Shown piece by piece: positions 54,197-63,923 of a DNA stretch of 64,000 nucleotides (position 1 is the first letter of the stretch; each line of letters opens with the position of its first letter). The notes beneath the pieces were generated by a model that made no database searches, was not told the origin of the DNA, and saw only the letters and a list, made by a program, of their open reading frames with translations. This stretch comes from Chloroflexota bacterium (GTDB taxonomy: Bacteria > Chloroflexota > Anaerolineae > Anaerolineales > Villigracilaceae), in assembly GCA_016219545.1 (NCBI GenBank), contig JACRMH010000022.1, forward strand, positions 101,108 to 165,107, read 5' to 3'. The position numbers were made by a program, and so were the translations under genes.

Positions 54197-55159
54197 ATGA
54201 AAATATTCGTCACCCACCTCATCCCCGACCGGGGGCTGATTCTCGTCAAAGAACATTTTCCCGGCTGTGACATTTGGTCTGCCGAGATGCCGCCATTGCG
54301 CAGTGAGCTTCTTCAGCGCGTATACGGCGTGGACGGTTTGCTCTGCCTGCTCACAGAAAAAATTGACTCTGAACTCATGGACGCGGCCGGACCTCAACTG
54401 AAGGTCATCAGCAGCATGTCCGTGGGTGTGGACCATATTGACGTAGCCGCCGCCACCGCGCGCGGGATTCCCGTCGGCAACACGCCCGGCGTATTGACAG
54501 ACGCCACAGCCGACATGGCCTTTGCCTTGTTATTCGCATCCGCGCGGCGTGTGGTGGAAGGCGAGAAGTACGTCCGTTCGGGAGATTGGAAAACATGGAA
54601 TCCCAAACTCCTGCTCGGCGCGGACTTTGTCGGTGCGACATTGGGCATTGTCGGCTTCGGGAGAATTGGTCAGGCCGTGGCGAAGCGCGCGCAGGGCTTT
54701 GATATGCAAGTCATTTTTTATGATCCATCATCACAACCAGCCTACGGCGCACGATCCGTTGACTTGAACACCCTCTTGCGTGAATCAGATTTTGTTTCCA
54801 TCCATGTGCCGCTGATGCAACAAACCAGACACATGGTCAATGCCGGGTTTCTTGCCAAGATGAAACCCAACTCGATCCTGGTCAATACCTCACGCGGCGG
54901 GGTGGTGGATCAGTCTGCGTTGTATGATGCACTCAAAGCAAAAAGAATCTTCGCCGCCGCCTTGGATGTGACCGACCCTGAGCCTTTGCCAACGGATAAT
55001 CCATTGCTTGAATTGGAAAATTGTCTCATCGTCCCGCATCTGGGGAGCGCCAGTCAGCACACCCGCGATATGATGTCTCTGCTTGCCGCTGAGAATTTGA
55101 TCGCAGGCTTAAAAGGGGAGCATTTACCGAATTGCGTCAAACCCGAAGTTTATAAATAG
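54197..55159 (+). CDS. 2-hydroxyacid dehydrogenase (glyoxylate/hydroxypyruvate reductase type)
   Basis: A 320-residue NAD(P)-dependent D-2-hydroxyacid dehydrogenase. The nucleotide-binding motif is GIVGFGRIGQAVAKRA; the catalytic residues are R in NTSRGGVVDQ, E in TDPEPLPTDNPL and H in VPHLGSAS. The SVGVDHIDVAAATARGIPVGNTPGV stretch is typical of glyoxylate/hydroxypyruvate reductases (GRHPR). The track begins with a TTG at 54158; ATG 54197 matches the normal N-terminus and lies 6 nt after TATACT, so a leaderless transcript is predicted. Confidence 0.9.
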   Translation: MKIFVTHLIPDRGLILVKEHFPGCDIWSAEMPPLRSELLQRVYGVDGLLCLLTEKIDSELMDAAGPQLKVISSMSVGVDHIDVAAATARGIPVGNTPGVLTDATADMAFALLFASARRVVEGEKYVRSGDWKTWNPKLLLGADFVGATLGIVGFGRIGQAVAKRAQGFDMQVIFYDPSSQPAYGARSVDLNTLLRESDFVSIHVPLMQQTRHMVNAGFLAKMKPNSILVNTSRGGVVDQSALYDALKAKRIFAAALDVTDPEPLPTDNPLLELENCLIVPHLGSASQHTRDMMSLLAAENLIAGLKGEHLPNCVKPEVYK

Positions 55160-55160
55160 T

Positions 55161-55213
55161 GTAGCGCGAGATTTATCTCGTGCATGGTTGTGGCGACATA
55201 AATGTCGCGCTAC
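55161..55213. repeat. double palindrome of the GTAGCGCGA family
   Basis: GTAGCGCGA (55161-55169) and TCGCGCTAC (55205-55213) form the outer dyad. Inside are AGCGCGAGATTTATCTCGTG and CGACATAAATGTCG, each a smaller hairpin. The half-sites match the palindrome at 18121-18146. Confidence 0.78.
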
Positions 55214-55233
55214 GGTTTATTTATAGGAGCAGA

Positions 55234-56484
55234 ATGTTTAATAAATTACGAGATACTTATAACCAGTTTCCACAGACCTTTTGGGTGGTGGCAGGGACGC
55301 ATTTTATTGATGTGATCGGCAACACATTACTCATGCCGTTCTTTGCCTTATATGTGACCCAAAAATTTCACGTCGGCATGACTGAGGCCGGAATTCTTCT
55401 AGCTACGAATTCGGTTGCAGGCATGGTCGGCAGTACCATCGGCGGAGCCATGGCAGACCGCTTTGGCCGGCGCGGCATCATTTTGTTTGGATTGATCGTC
55501 AGCGCCTTGAGCGGACTTACCCTCGGCTTTGTAAATAAATTTTACTTTTTCTACGGACTGTCGGTTTTCGTCGGCTTGCTTAGCAGTGCTGCATACCCTG
55601 CTCATAACGCGATGATCGCCGATATTCTGCCCCCCGAAAAACGCGCGGAAGGATTTGGGATGATGCGAGTGATCTCCAATTTCGCCTGGATCATCGGTCC
55701 CACCATTGGCGGATTCCTCGCAGCTTACAACTTCCTCTACCTCTTTTTGAGCGATGCAGTCATCAGCACCATTACAGCGTTACTTGTGTTTCGCCTACTC
55801 CCTGAGACCAAGCCAAAGCCTAAAGAGAAAACTGAGCATGAGACACTTTTGCAGACTATCAGCGGTTACCGTGTTGCATTGATGGATCGTCCCTATCTGG
55901 CATTCATCTTTGCATCCATTTTGATGATCCTTGTCTATCAGCAAATGTACAGTTCGCTGTCTGTATATCTGCGTGATGTGCATCAAGTGGACCCGCAATA
56001 TTACGGCATGATCATGTCCACCAGCGCGGTGACGGTGGTGCTCTTTCAATTTTGGGTGACGGGCATCATCAAGAAATATCCTCCGTTCCTGATGATGGCG
56101 GTCGCTTCCTTCTTTTATATGATCGGCTTCACCATGTACGGGTTTGTGTCCACCGTTCCGTTGTTCATGTTCGCGATGGTCATCATTACAGTAGGCGAAA
56201 TGATCGGGATGCCCACCAGCAATGTCCTTGCCGCATCTTTTGCGCCCGAGGATATGCGCGCGCGTTACATGGCAGTCTTCGGGCTGACATGGACCGTCCC
56301 TTCGATGATCGGTCCCTGGGCGGCGGGCTTGGTGTTCGATAATCTCGACCCGAATTATGTCTGGTACATTGGCGGAGTCTTGTGCATCGTTGCGATCCTC
56401 GCGTTCTATGCTTTACATGTCAAATTAGGCGCAAGGGAAAAATTCCAGCGCGCGGAAACAAATCAGGAAACTGCGTCGGCCTGA
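55234..56484 (+). CDS. major facilitator superfamily transporter
   Basis: A 416-residue membrane protein with about 12 helices. The loop 2-3 motif GGAMADRFGRRGIILFG is characteristic of the MFS, and the N-terminal half resembles drug/sugar efflux pumps (AYPAHNAMIADILPPEKRAEGFG). The track ORF begins at 55180 inside the repeat; ATG 55234 has AGGAG upstream and gives a normal cytoplasmic start. The substrate is unknown. It follows the dehydrogenase gene after a 74-bp gap filled by a palindromic repeat. Confidence 0.88.
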   Translation: MFNKLRDTYNQFPQTFWVVAGTHFIDVIGNTLLMPFFALYVTQKFHVGMTEAGILLATNSVAGMVGSTIGGAMADRFGRRGIILFGLIVSALSGLTLGFVNKFYFFYGLSVFVGLLSSAAYPAHNAMIADILPPEKRAEGFGMMRVISNFAWIIGPTIGGFLAAYNFLYLFLSDAVISTITALLVFRLLPETKPKPKEKTEHETLLQTISGYRVALMDRPYLAFIFASILMILVYQQMYSSLSVYLRDVHQVDPQYYGMIMSTSAVTVVLFQFWVTGIIKKYPPFLMMAVASFFYMIGFTMYGFVSTVPLFMFAMVIITVGEMIGMPTSNVLAASFAPEDMRARYMAVFGLTWTVPSMIGPWAAGLVFDNLDPNYVWYIGGVLCIVAILAFYALHVKLGAREKFQRAETNQETASA

Positions 56485-56544
56485 AACGTTGGCAGGTTTT
56501 GGAACGATACTGGAATTTTCAGTTGGCGCCGGGTTGCTTTACTG

Positions 56545-57336
56545 TCAAGGCGCGGATGGCGTGACTTGGGCTGCATCCAGGCAGACTTGAGGGAATGTAA
56601 TCGTGAGCGGCTGGTTAATATCATTTACTTCAAAAATTGTTTCCATGTGAATGATGTTGGTATTTGGGTCCATAACGGTTTCAGCAACCAGCGAATATTT
56701 GACGAGGTATTGACCATCCACTGCCAGCCAATAATCCCCTTGGTTAATGGTTACATTCGCCCCGGATTTTACTCCCAAGCCTTTGACTTTAAACGAAAAG
56801 TGATTGACGGGAATCCCATTGACTGTTTCCTGGGCCACAAAGACTGAATTATCGGTTGTGGGTGTAAAACCAAACATGCTCATGACCATATCCATCATTT
56901 CGGCCCGGTTGGGCTCCATGATCTCATAGCTCCAATCTTCGCCGGATCCCGAGCATTGATCATTGCCGATACGATAGATCTCAGAATTGTTGTCGCCTTC
57001 CCCAGGTTGGCCATTCTGGATCGATGTGGAGGTTATATGTGTAAATTGGGCATTGCTGTCGTTGGAACGCTTGGTCTCGAACGAAAGCATTGTTGAATTC
57101 TTTGGATCGGGCCCTGAAGAGTTTATGGTTAGGATCGTGCGATAGCTGTTGAGACTTGCCAATCCTTCAGAGATACTAACTGGTTGGGAGTCCGGTGTCG
57201 CAACCGGCAATGGAGTGGTCTGTATTTCTGGCGTTTCGCCCGGTGCCTGACCTGTGGGCAGCCCTGGTTTCATCAGGCTGCAGGCTAACGTGGTTAGTAT
57301 CAGCACGAAAAGGGAAATTACGGTTTTATTTTTCAT
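56545..57336 (-). CDS. LppX/LolA-like lipoprotein
   Basis: A 263-residue secreted lipoprotein. The signal is MKNKTVISLFVLILTTLAC, with the lipobox LTTLAC. A threonine/proline linker (TPEIQTTPLPVATPDSQP) follows, then a beta-rich domain of about 200 residues with VNHFSFKVKGLG and YWLAVDGQYLVKYSL, reminiscent of the LolA/LppX fold that carries lipids; this is a weak recognition. AGGAG precedes the ATG. It lies near a MacB/LolCDE-type ABC operon on the same strand, so a shared role in envelope lipid or protein traffic is possible. Confidence 0.7.
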   Translation of the reverse strand: MKNKTVISLFVLILTTLACSLMKPGLPTGQAPGETPEIQTTPLPVATPDSQPVSISEGLASLNSYRTILTINSSGPDPKNSTMLSFETKRSNDSNAQFTHITSTSIQNGQPGEGDNNSEIYRIGNDQCSGSGEDWSYEIMEPNRAEMMDMVMSMFGFTPTTDNSVFVAQETVNGIPVNHFSFKVKGLGVKSGANVTINQGDYWLAVDGQYLVKYSLVAETVMDPNTNIIHMETIFEVNDINQPLTITFPQVCLDAAQVTPSAP

Positions 57337-57374
57337 TCGGTCTCCTGTTTTATTTCTTCAGAATGGAAATACGA

Positions 57375-59105
57375 TCATGGAGGACCTGTCAACATACTAA
57401 AAGGGTATTGATCTTTCAAAGAGATAAGGTTCTGCAAATTATAAACCGCAAAGCCTTCATTTTCGTAGACAACTGGAAAGGGTTGTAAATGAGGTTTTTC
57501 GATCACGAGATAAGACGCCTGATATTTTTGGGCAATGCGTAGATAATCTTCAGGCTTGAGGGAATAGAATGCCTCTTTGGTAAAAGTAAAGGTGTCGAAG
57601 TAATTCCCATTAAATTGATTGATCGCTCCGGGAGCCAATGCTTCAAATCTTTCCTGCCATGATGGGAAATAATCAGGGTGCGGAAACTCGAAAATTTCAA
57701 CCAGGGTTGCCAGTGTGCCCCGTTCCGAGAAGGTGCACCAATCAGGTATATAGTGGGAAAGGATTTCTGGCGGGGTAATGAACATGGCATCACGCGGTGT
57801 ATTATTTCGAGCCCAATCCTGAGTTTGTGTCCACGGTGTTTTCGGTTCGAATAAATAAAAACCGGGCGACCAGATGCCGGAAACGAGTGCGCCAGAAATT
57901 GTGGCGATTGAGATCAGGATAAATATGATCGTGCTGATCCACTGCCTCCATCGATATTGACCCAGCCAGCGGTTGAGCACCAGAAAAAGGATCGGAAGCA
58001 ATGGCGAAGGATAGGCAATGAAGCTGATGGTCACGAGCCTGCCAGAGAGACCGCTCAGACTACTTTGCTGGAGACGACTGGCAAGGTAGCCCGCAAAATA
58101 GATGTAACCGAAAATCAGCAGGAAAACACCAATGCGCAGAATCTGCAACTGTAGGATAAAGGTGATCGGAAACCAGTATGTGGTTATGATTTGAATCGCC
58201 AACACGGCCCCGATTGCCCAGACAAAATTGGTCATTGTACGGTCATGTGTTGAAAGACCGAGACGCCTTCCGAATAAGAAAAATACAAGTGTGGCGATGC
58301 CGTGTAAGGTGCCGATTAATATCTGTGGCGAAGGAAGGAAGAGATAATAAACGCCGGCTAACAAGGCGGAAGAAATCAGTTTCAGAACATCCGGGCGGAC
58401 CTGCAGGTCAATGGGAGTACTGCCGGATCGCCACAACAAAACGGGCAATGCGCCAATGATAAAAAGGGCAACTCCTTTCAAAAGATTATTCCATCCAACT
58501 TCAGGAAGTCGAAGGAAAAGATCGAAGAGGATCATCGTCATGGCAAAGCCGACATATATGACATGCAGATTGAACATGATGCCCAACAACAAAAAAGCCG
58601 ACACATAACGCCGGCCTAAATAGAGGATGATCGCGCCTAGTATAAAGGACAGGACGAAGGTTCGATTTAGCAGGCTGAATTCAACGATCTGAAAACCGGG
58701 CATACCCATGTGCGGAAAAACCAGCATAAGGACGCTCAACAGGTTGGCTAGGTTATTATGGAATAAAGTATCGGTTAATTTCCAAAACATCCAGACCAGT
58801 CCATAGGTGGACATAACATGAACTGCAAACATCACCGGCTCAAGGAGTCCTGCACGATAGGCGGGGATGAACATCAACCAAAAGAATGAATAATGTTCAC
58901 GGCGCAGATCGAGAAAGGGGTCGGTTGGGTAAAGGCTTGGGTCAGCAAGTTTCTTCAGGAAGGGGATATGGATCACCTGGTCAAAGGTGCCAAAATGATA
59001 GCCACTGATCCAGATCGTCAACAGGGCAATTGCCAGAAAGCTGATATGTCGCAGCAGGTCGTTTTTTGTGAGACGATCTGCAAGCAGACTTAAAGCAGAG
59101 ACCAT
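57375..59105 (-). CDS. polytopic membrane protein with C-terminal extracytoplasmic domain
   Basis: A 576-residue protein with about 12 membrane helices in the first 410 residues and a soluble C-terminal domain (about 420-576: WARNNTPRDAMFITPP, NYFDTFTFTKEAFYSL). The layout is like GT-C-type glycosyltransferases or DUF6798 proteins, but I see no decisive acidic motif. The segment TPRDAMFITPP is typical of this kind of C-terminal domain. The ATG abuts the stop of the ABC permease gene, so it is the last gene of the ABC operon. The function is open. Confidence 0.68.
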   Translation of the reverse strand: MVSALSLLADRLTKNDLLRHISFLAIALLTIWISGYHFGTFDQVIHIPFLKKLADPSLYPTDPFLDLRREHYSFFWLMFIPAYRAGLLEPVMFAVHVMSTYGLVWMFWKLTDTLFHNNLANLLSVLMLVFPHMGMPGFQIVEFSLLNRTFVLSFILGAIILYLGRRYVSAFLLLGIMFNLHVIYVGFAMTMILFDLFLRLPEVGWNNLLKGVALFIIGALPVLLWRSGSTPIDLQVRPDVLKLISSALLAGVYYLFLPSPQILIGTLHGIATLVFFLFGRRLGLSTHDRTMTNFVWAIGAVLAIQIITTYWFPITFILQLQILRIGVFLLIFGYIYFAGYLASRLQQSSLSGLSGRLVTISFIAYPSPLLPILFLVLNRWLGQYRWRQWISTIIFILISIATISGALVSGIWSPGFYLFEPKTPWTQTQDWARNNTPRDAMFITPPEILSHYIPDWCTFSERGTLATLVEIFEFPHPDYFPSWQERFEALAPGAINQFNGNYFDTFTFTKEAFYSLKPEDYLRIAQKYQASYLVIEKPHLQPFPVVYENEGFAVYNLQNLISLKDQYPFSMLTGPP

Positions 59106-60206
59106 TCAATCTCTCCCCAGTAATTCCGGGGTCGTCATTGTATTGATTCTTCTTGCAGGGATAGCGACGCCGATCCCTGCAATCAGGAAAGTGATCATCA
59201 AGATCGAACCAATCGTAGACAGATCCCAGATTGGTGTGATGGCAATTCCAAAGGCGGAAAAATCCTGAATTCGGGAAATCACAAGAAGAACTGCAAAAGA
59301 ACCGCCCACGAAGGCTCCGAGAAGTACGATCAGGCTCGCTTGAGTCAGCAAATAGATCACAACTGAATTCCTGCCGAAACCCAGGGTACGCGCGATGCCA
59401 AATTCGCGGCGATGAAGCCAGGCTAAACGCCACAGAAGATTGGTAAGCGTGACGCTGGTTGCGACTCCGGCAAAGCTGCCGATCAAACCGAGATAGCGAA
59501 AGAAGCTCATGATCTCCTTGCCAAAGGTGTTACCAGCCTCGCCTCTTCGACCGATTGAAATCCCCTTTGCCAGATTAAATCCTTCGTGAAGCGACCCTCC
59601 GTCAGGAATGTAATAGATCGAAACATCCGAACCATAATCCAACAATTTTTGGGCGTCAGACAGTGAAATCCAAGCCTGGCTGTCTTCATAAGAACCGGTC
59701 TTGAAAACTCCGATCACTGAAAATTCTCGCCCCCGTAATTGGAGCGTGTCTCCCACGTTGATCTTGAGTCGGTTGGCAAGACCGATGCCGACCATTGTAA
59801 GCCGGGGGGGATCGGTGGGAATGAGATTGCGGCCAGCCATCAGTTTGAAAGGGCTGACTTTTAACAGATCTTCGGGACGCACACCGCGCATCATGATGCC
59901 GTTCGATATCGAGGTCCCCACCACTTGGTGAATTTCCGGGATGGGTTGATAGCCATACTCCCTCATGAGTTGTTCTATTTCAGGCTTTAGACGGCTGCCG
60001 TGAATTTCACCGCTGCCAAAACTGACCTGTGTCACCAGCCAGTTGGTCTCAAGTGAAAAGTAGGTCATGGATAGGGATTTCTGATAAGTTATCAAGGCGA
60101 GGTAGGTTGCAAATGTGATGCTAAAAAGCAATGCCATCACCAGCGCAAGTATCCAGCGCTGTTTTAGATCTTTTAATGCGATCCAAATGATTGCAAGCAT
60201 ATTCAC
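59106..60206 (-). CDS. ABC transporter permease (MacB/FtsX type), second subunit
   Basis: A 366-residue permease. It has an N-terminal helix (about 15-38), a periplasmic domain of about 200 residues (MMRGVRPEDLLKVSPFKLMAG, GDTLQLRGREFSVIGVFKTG), and three C-terminal helices forming the FtsX domain, ending in ARRINTMTTPELLGRD. This arrangement is that of MacB/LolE proteins, which move lipoproteins or peptides by mechanotransmission rather than by a channel. It pairs with the permease encoded immediately upstream and the ATPase at 61324. Confidence 0.88.
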   Translation of the reverse strand: MNMLAIIWIALKDLKQRWILALVMALLFSITFATYLALITYQKSLSMTYFSLETNWLVTQVSFGSGEIHGSRLKPEIEQLMREYGYQPIPEIHQVVGTSISNGIMMRGVRPEDLLKVSPFKLMAGRNLIPTDPPRLTMVGIGLANRLKINVGDTLQLRGREFSVIGVFKTGSYEDSQAWISLSDAQKLLDYGSDVSIYYIPDGGSLHEGFNLAKGISIGRRGEAGNTFGKEIMSFFRYLGLIGSFAGVATSVTLTNLLWRLAWLHRREFGIARTLGFGRNSVVIYLLTQASLIVLLGAFVGGSFAVLLVISRIQDFSAFGIAITPIWDLSTIGSILMITFLIAGIGVAIPARRINTMTTPELLGRD

Positions 60207-61340
60207 CTATTTATGCATCAAACTTGCGATGCTTCGGTTGCGTAAGTGACGCGTGGGGATCCAAATGCCTGCCCACCCAAAACATAAGGAAAGAATAAAG
60301 CCGATCCATAAGGCTTTTGCCGAAATTGAAACCGGCAACGGGATCGAATGAAGGGTTAATGGGTTGATGCGGTTAAACCAATTCAATAGGAGAGAGGTGA
60401 CCCCCCAACTCAAAATGTATCCAATACTGACTTGCAACAATGTTCTAAATGTGACCAATGCACGGATGGTGCCGGACTGGACTCCAATGGCTCGCAAAAT
60501 CGTAATATCCCGGCTGCGTTCGGAGAGGATCAGAAAAATATTGCAATAAGTTCCCAGCATGACCGCCGATAAAGCCAGGATGACAAGCAAGCTGCTCACG
60601 CCTTGCATGTCTGAGACTGCTTTTGTGTACTCCTGATAAAGGTTATCAGCAAAATAAACTTCGAAGCGATCAAACAAGCGCGGGTCATTTTGCAGTTTGG
60701 AACGAACAGCCTCAGAATCCACGGCGGACTGCAATTGGATCCATCCAAATTGATAAATGCCTTTTAGATCAAACAGTGTGGCTGCGGTGTCCAGGGTCAT
60801 CCAAAGTGAACTGAATTTCGTACCCGGGGCTCTGATCAACCCGGAGATAATGAAATCATTTCCATAGACATGGATCGTGTCGCCTATCTTCCAGTTCATC
60901 ATGGTGGCAGCGCCTTCGCCCATGACAACTTCGCTTTCTCCCATAGGCCAACTCCCGCCGATGAGTTGTAAGGAATGCACCGTTTGCATATCTTCCAGCT
61001 TCGCAGCCCTGAGCTGGATCAGATTGCCATTGACGTTGACGATCTTAAAAATGAGCGGGGAGACACTCTTTACATATTCCGGAATTAATTCTTCAGCGGG
61101 CAGAAATTCGCGATCCGTAACCATGCTTTCGGATGGATCGAATACGTTTCGAGAAATGATCAGGAGTGCTGACTGATCGGTTGGCTGATTGCCGAAATTG
61201 TAAGCAGCTTCGGCCAGTGCTACCAGGGCAAAATAACTACAGAGAAAAACCAATAGATTGACAATGGTGATGGTGGTGCGCCAGCCATCACTGATGAGGT
61301 CCTTGATCACAAAGCGAAAGACATCACCCAGTTTTGTCAT
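60207..61340 (-). CDS. ABC transporter permease (MacB/FtsX type), first subunit
   Basis: A 377-residue permease with the same four-helix FtsX layout: helix at about 25-48, a periplasmic domain (VTDREFLPAEELIPEY, GDTIHVYGNDFIISGLI) and three C-terminal helices with RSRDITILRAIGVQSGTIRAL. The track start (61427) lies deep in the ATPase gene; ATG 61340 gives a normal short cytoplasmic N-terminus and overlaps the ATPase gene by only 17 bases. ATG 61364 is an alternative. Confidence 0.87.
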   Translation of the reverse strand: MTKLGDVFRFVIKDLISDGWRTTITIVNLLVFLCSYFALVALAEAAYNFGNQPTDQSALLIISRNVFDPSESMVTDREFLPAEELIPEYVKSVSPLIFKIVNVNGNLIQLRAAKLEDMQTVHSLQLIGGSWPMGESEVVMGEGAATMMNWKIGDTIHVYGNDFIISGLIRAPGTKFSSLWMTLDTAATLFDLKGIYQFGWIQLQSAVDSEAVRSKLQNDPRLFDRFEVYFADNLYQEYTKAVSDMQGVSSLLVILALSAVMLGTYCNIFLILSERSRDITILRAIGVQSGTIRALVTFRTLLQVSIGYILSWGVTSLLLNWFNRINPLTLHSIPLPVSISAKALWIGFILSLCFGWAGIWIPTRHLRNRSIASLMHK

Positions 61341-62010
61341 TATGGTTGGGTTGAATTTTTCCATCCCGGAGTTCAAAGACACGGTCTGCATTTTCAGCCA
61401 GCCGCAGATTATGAGTGGCGACCACAAAAGTGAGGCCCATTTGTTGGTTCAATTCATGCATCAGGGTAATAATCTCTTCAGCGGTCCGTGAATCGAGATC
61501 GCCTGTGGGTTCATCGGCCAGGATCAACTCAGGTGCGGCAATGATCGAACGGGCGATGGCGACCCGCTGTTGTTCTCCTCCTGAAAGTTCCGAGGGAAGG
61601 TGTTTCAACCGCTGTTCAAGTCCCACTCTTGTCAAGATCTGAATCGCTTTTAGGTTGGCTTGCTTGAAGGATACGCCTTTGGCCATCAAGGGCAGGGAAA
61701 CGTTTTCAACGGCATTCAATGCAGACAGCAGGTTGTAAAACTGGAAGACAAAACCGATGTGATCCCGGCGGAAGCGGGTGAGGCTTTCTTCACTGGCTTT
61801 CTCCAGTGCAAAGCCATTTATGGTGACCGTTCCTGAAGTTGGGCGGTCGATCCCGCCGATCAAATTAAGCAATGTGGATTTGCCCCCTCCGCTCGGACCC
61901 AGGATGACCACAAATTCACCTCTTTGGATCTCAAGGTCAATTCCACTTACGGCTTCCACAGATTCGGTGCCGCGATGATAGGTCTTATAGAGTTGATGGA
62001 TTGAGATCAT
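61324..62010 (-). CDS. ABC transporter ATP-binding protein (LolD/MacB type)
   Basis: A 228-residue ATPase of the MacB/LolD group, with Walker [14 protein letters not shown]-loop [17 protein letters not shown], signature [15 protein letters not shown] and Walker [15 protein letters not shown]. The Tyr/Asn residues after the Q-loop are typical for LolD-like proteins. It is the first gene of the operon with two permeases and the membrane protein at 57375. The ribosome-binding site is weak (AAAGAAAAA). Confidence 0.92.
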   Translation of the reverse strand: MISIHQLYKTYHRGTESVEAVSGIDLEIQRGEFVVILGPSGGGKSTLLNLIGGIDRPTSGTVTINGFALEKASEESLTRFRRDHIGFVFQFYNLLSALNAVENVSLPLMAKGVSFKQANLKAIQILTRVGLEQRLKHLPSELSGGEQQRVAIARSIIAAPELILADEPTGDLDSRTAEEIITLMHELNQQMGLTFVVATHNLRLAENADRVFELRDGKIQPNHNDKTG

Positions 62011-62120
62011 TGGATTTTTCTTTGTAAACTCAGGGCTGCATGTTCGTATATGATTTTAGCATGGAAAGGAATAATAAAATTCCAAGGGAATCTCATCATG
62101 TGCAGGCAACATCTTTCCTG

Positions 62121-62126
62121 TATAAT
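62121..62126 (+). promoter_or_regulatory. -10 box upstream of the acyl-CoA ligase gene
   Basis: A perfect TATAAT preceded by CTG, about 94 bases before the ATG. The 209-bp gap to the divergent ATPase gene shows no other structure that I can identify. Confidence 0.5.
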
Positions 62127-62219
62127 GCGGACATCGCATACGTTTTTAATTGAATATTGATCCACTACTCGTTGTCGAATACGCTTTTCCGAATCTTTTA
62201 TTTCACCCAGGAGGCTTAT

Positions 62220-63848
62220 ATGCAAGGACAAATGATGGATTACCAATTGACGCTTACCCCGCTGTTGGAGCGCGCGCGTCGACTCTTCCCGAAGAAGGAG
62301 ATCGTCACGAAGGCAGGACCCACCCTTGAGCGTTACACCTACGCCGAGATGGTCGAGCGTGTGGGGCGGCTTGCGAATGCGCTGGAAAAACTCGGCGTCA
62401 AGCGTGGTGACCGGGTTGCGACGTTTGCGTGGAACAACGCCCGTCACCTTGAAATCTATTTCGCCGTGCCGTGCATGGGCGCGGTCTTGCACCCGATCAA
62501 TTTACGCCTGCCCGGTGAGCAGATCGCTTTCATTCTGAACCACGCTGAAGATCAGGTTTTATTCGTTGACCCAAGCCTGCTTCCGGCTGTTGAAAAACTT
62601 TCCCCTTATTTAAAAAATGTAAAACATTATGTTGTGATGGGTGACAAAGTCCCTGATGGCACAACATTGAGTCCTGTTCATGCTTATGAAGATCTTCTAA
62701 AGAGTGTCAGTCCGAATTATCCGTGGCCGAACCTCGATGAAAATGATGCGGCGGCCATGTGTTATACATCCGGCACCACAGGCAACCCGAAAGGCGTGGT
62801 GTATTCGCATCGCGCGATCTACCTGCACAGTTTAGGATTAAGCATGACGGATTCGTTCGGACTCTCCGAGCGCGATATTTTTATGCCGGTCGTGCCGATG
62901 TTCCATGTTCTGGCGTGGGGGACTCCCTTCGCTACGATCATGCTTGGGACCAGTCTCGTGTTCCCCGGTCCGCATATGACGCCGCGTGACCTCGCCGAGT
63001 TGATCCAGGCAGAGAAGGTGACTCTCACAGCGGGAGTCCCAACCTTGTGGATGGGAATCCTGAACCTGCTTGAGAATGAACGCTATGATCTAAGCAGTCT
63101 GCGCGGAATGATCGTGGGCGGTGCGGCCGCTCCACAATCCATGATCGAGGCTTTTGAAAAGAAGCATGGACTGACCGTGATGCACGCGTGGGGTATGACG
63201 GAGATGACCCCGCTCGGAACGGTCAGCCGACTCAAGAGTTATCAACTGGATTTGCCCGAAGCCGAGAAGTTTGCGATCCGCGCCAAGCAGGGGACTTCGG
63301 TGCCGGGCGTGGAACTGCGCGCCATAGATGAAAGCGGAGGAGAAATCGCATGGGACGGAAAAGCCTTCGGTGAGTTGCAGGTGCGCGGACCGTGGATCAT
63401 CAGCAGTTACTACAACGATGAGCGTTCGGCTGATTCATTCCAGGATGGCTGGTTCCGCACCGGTGACGTGGTGACGATTGACCCCGAAGGCTTTGTGCAG
63501 ATCGTGGACCGCTCCAAGGATGTGATCAAGAGCGGCGGTGAATGGATCTCGAGTCAGGACTTGGAAAACGCGATCATGTCTCATCCCAAAGTCTTGGAAG
63601 CCGCGGTTATTGCCATTGCACATCCGAAGTGGCAGGAACGTCCGCTGGCTTGTGTGGTTCCCAAACCTGATTACAAAGATTCACTGACGAAACAGGAGAT
63701 CCTTGACCACCTGAAACCCAAGTTCGACAAGATGTATCTGCCCGATGACGTGGTGTTCATCGAAGCTGTGCCGAAGACCAGCGTGGGAAAATTCGATAAG
63801 AAGGTCTTGCGGGTTCAGTTCAAGGATTACGTTCTGCCGACGATATAA
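62220..63848 (+). CDS. medium/long-chain acyl-CoA ligase (AMP-binding)
   Basis: A 542-residue adenylate-forming enzyme. The P-loop is [17 protein letters not shown]; further marks are [15 protein letters not shown], the hinge [26 protein letters not shown] and the C-terminal lysine in [11 protein letters not shown]. The pattern fits FadD3/AlkK-like medium- to long-chain fatty acyl-CoA ligases. The track ORF begins at 62157; ATG 62220 has AGGAGG seven bases upstream and was chosen. The gene has its own promoter and ends before the IS element at the right edge. Confidence 0.92.
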   Translation: MQGQMMDYQLTLTPLLERARRLFPKKEIVTKAGPTLERYTYAEMVERVGRLANALEKLGVKRGDRVATFAWNNARHLEIYFAVPCMGAVLHPINLRLPGEQIAFILNHAEDQVLFVDPSLLPAVEKLSPYLKNVKHYVVMGDKVPDGTTLSPVHAYEDLLKSVSPNYPWPNLDENDAAAMCYTSGTTGNPKGVVYSHRAIYLHSLGLSMTDSFGLSERDIFMPVVPMFHVLAWGTPFATIMLGTSLVFPGPHMTPRDLAELIQAEKVTLTAGVPTLWMGILNLLENERYDLSSLRGMIVGGAAAPQSMIEAFEKKHGLTVMHAWGMTEMTPLGTVSRLKSYQLDLPEAEKFAIRAKQGTSVPGVELRAIDESGGEIAWDGKAFGELQVRGPWIISSYYNDERSADSFQDGWFRTGDVVTIDPEGFVQIVDRSKDVIKSGGEWISSQDLENAIMSHPKVLEAAVIAIAHPKWQERPLACVVPKPDYKDSLTKQEILDHLKPKFDKMYLPDDVVFIEAVPKTSVGKFDKKVLRVQFKDYVLPTI

Positions 63849-63860
63849 GATTAATAAAGA

Positions 63861-63890
63861 GAGGGGCTGTCCAAAAAGAGGGCAGCCCTT
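63861..63890. repeat. left end of an IS element doubling as a hairpin
   Basis: GGGGCTGTCCAAAAAG is a typical terminal repeat of IS1182-like elements, and here it pairs with GGGCAGCCC to form a hairpin followed by TTTT. It probably marks the IS left end and may also terminate transcription of the acyl-CoA ligase gene. Confidence 0.6.
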
Positions 63891-63923
63891 TTCGATTTAA
63901 AAAGAATTTAATACAATAGAGGG

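Noticed and set aside
54176-54436. N-terminal extension of the thioesterase to 54436
   Set aside because: The extension runs through the start of the divergent dehydrogenase gene, has no family similarity, and passes over the predicted promoter.
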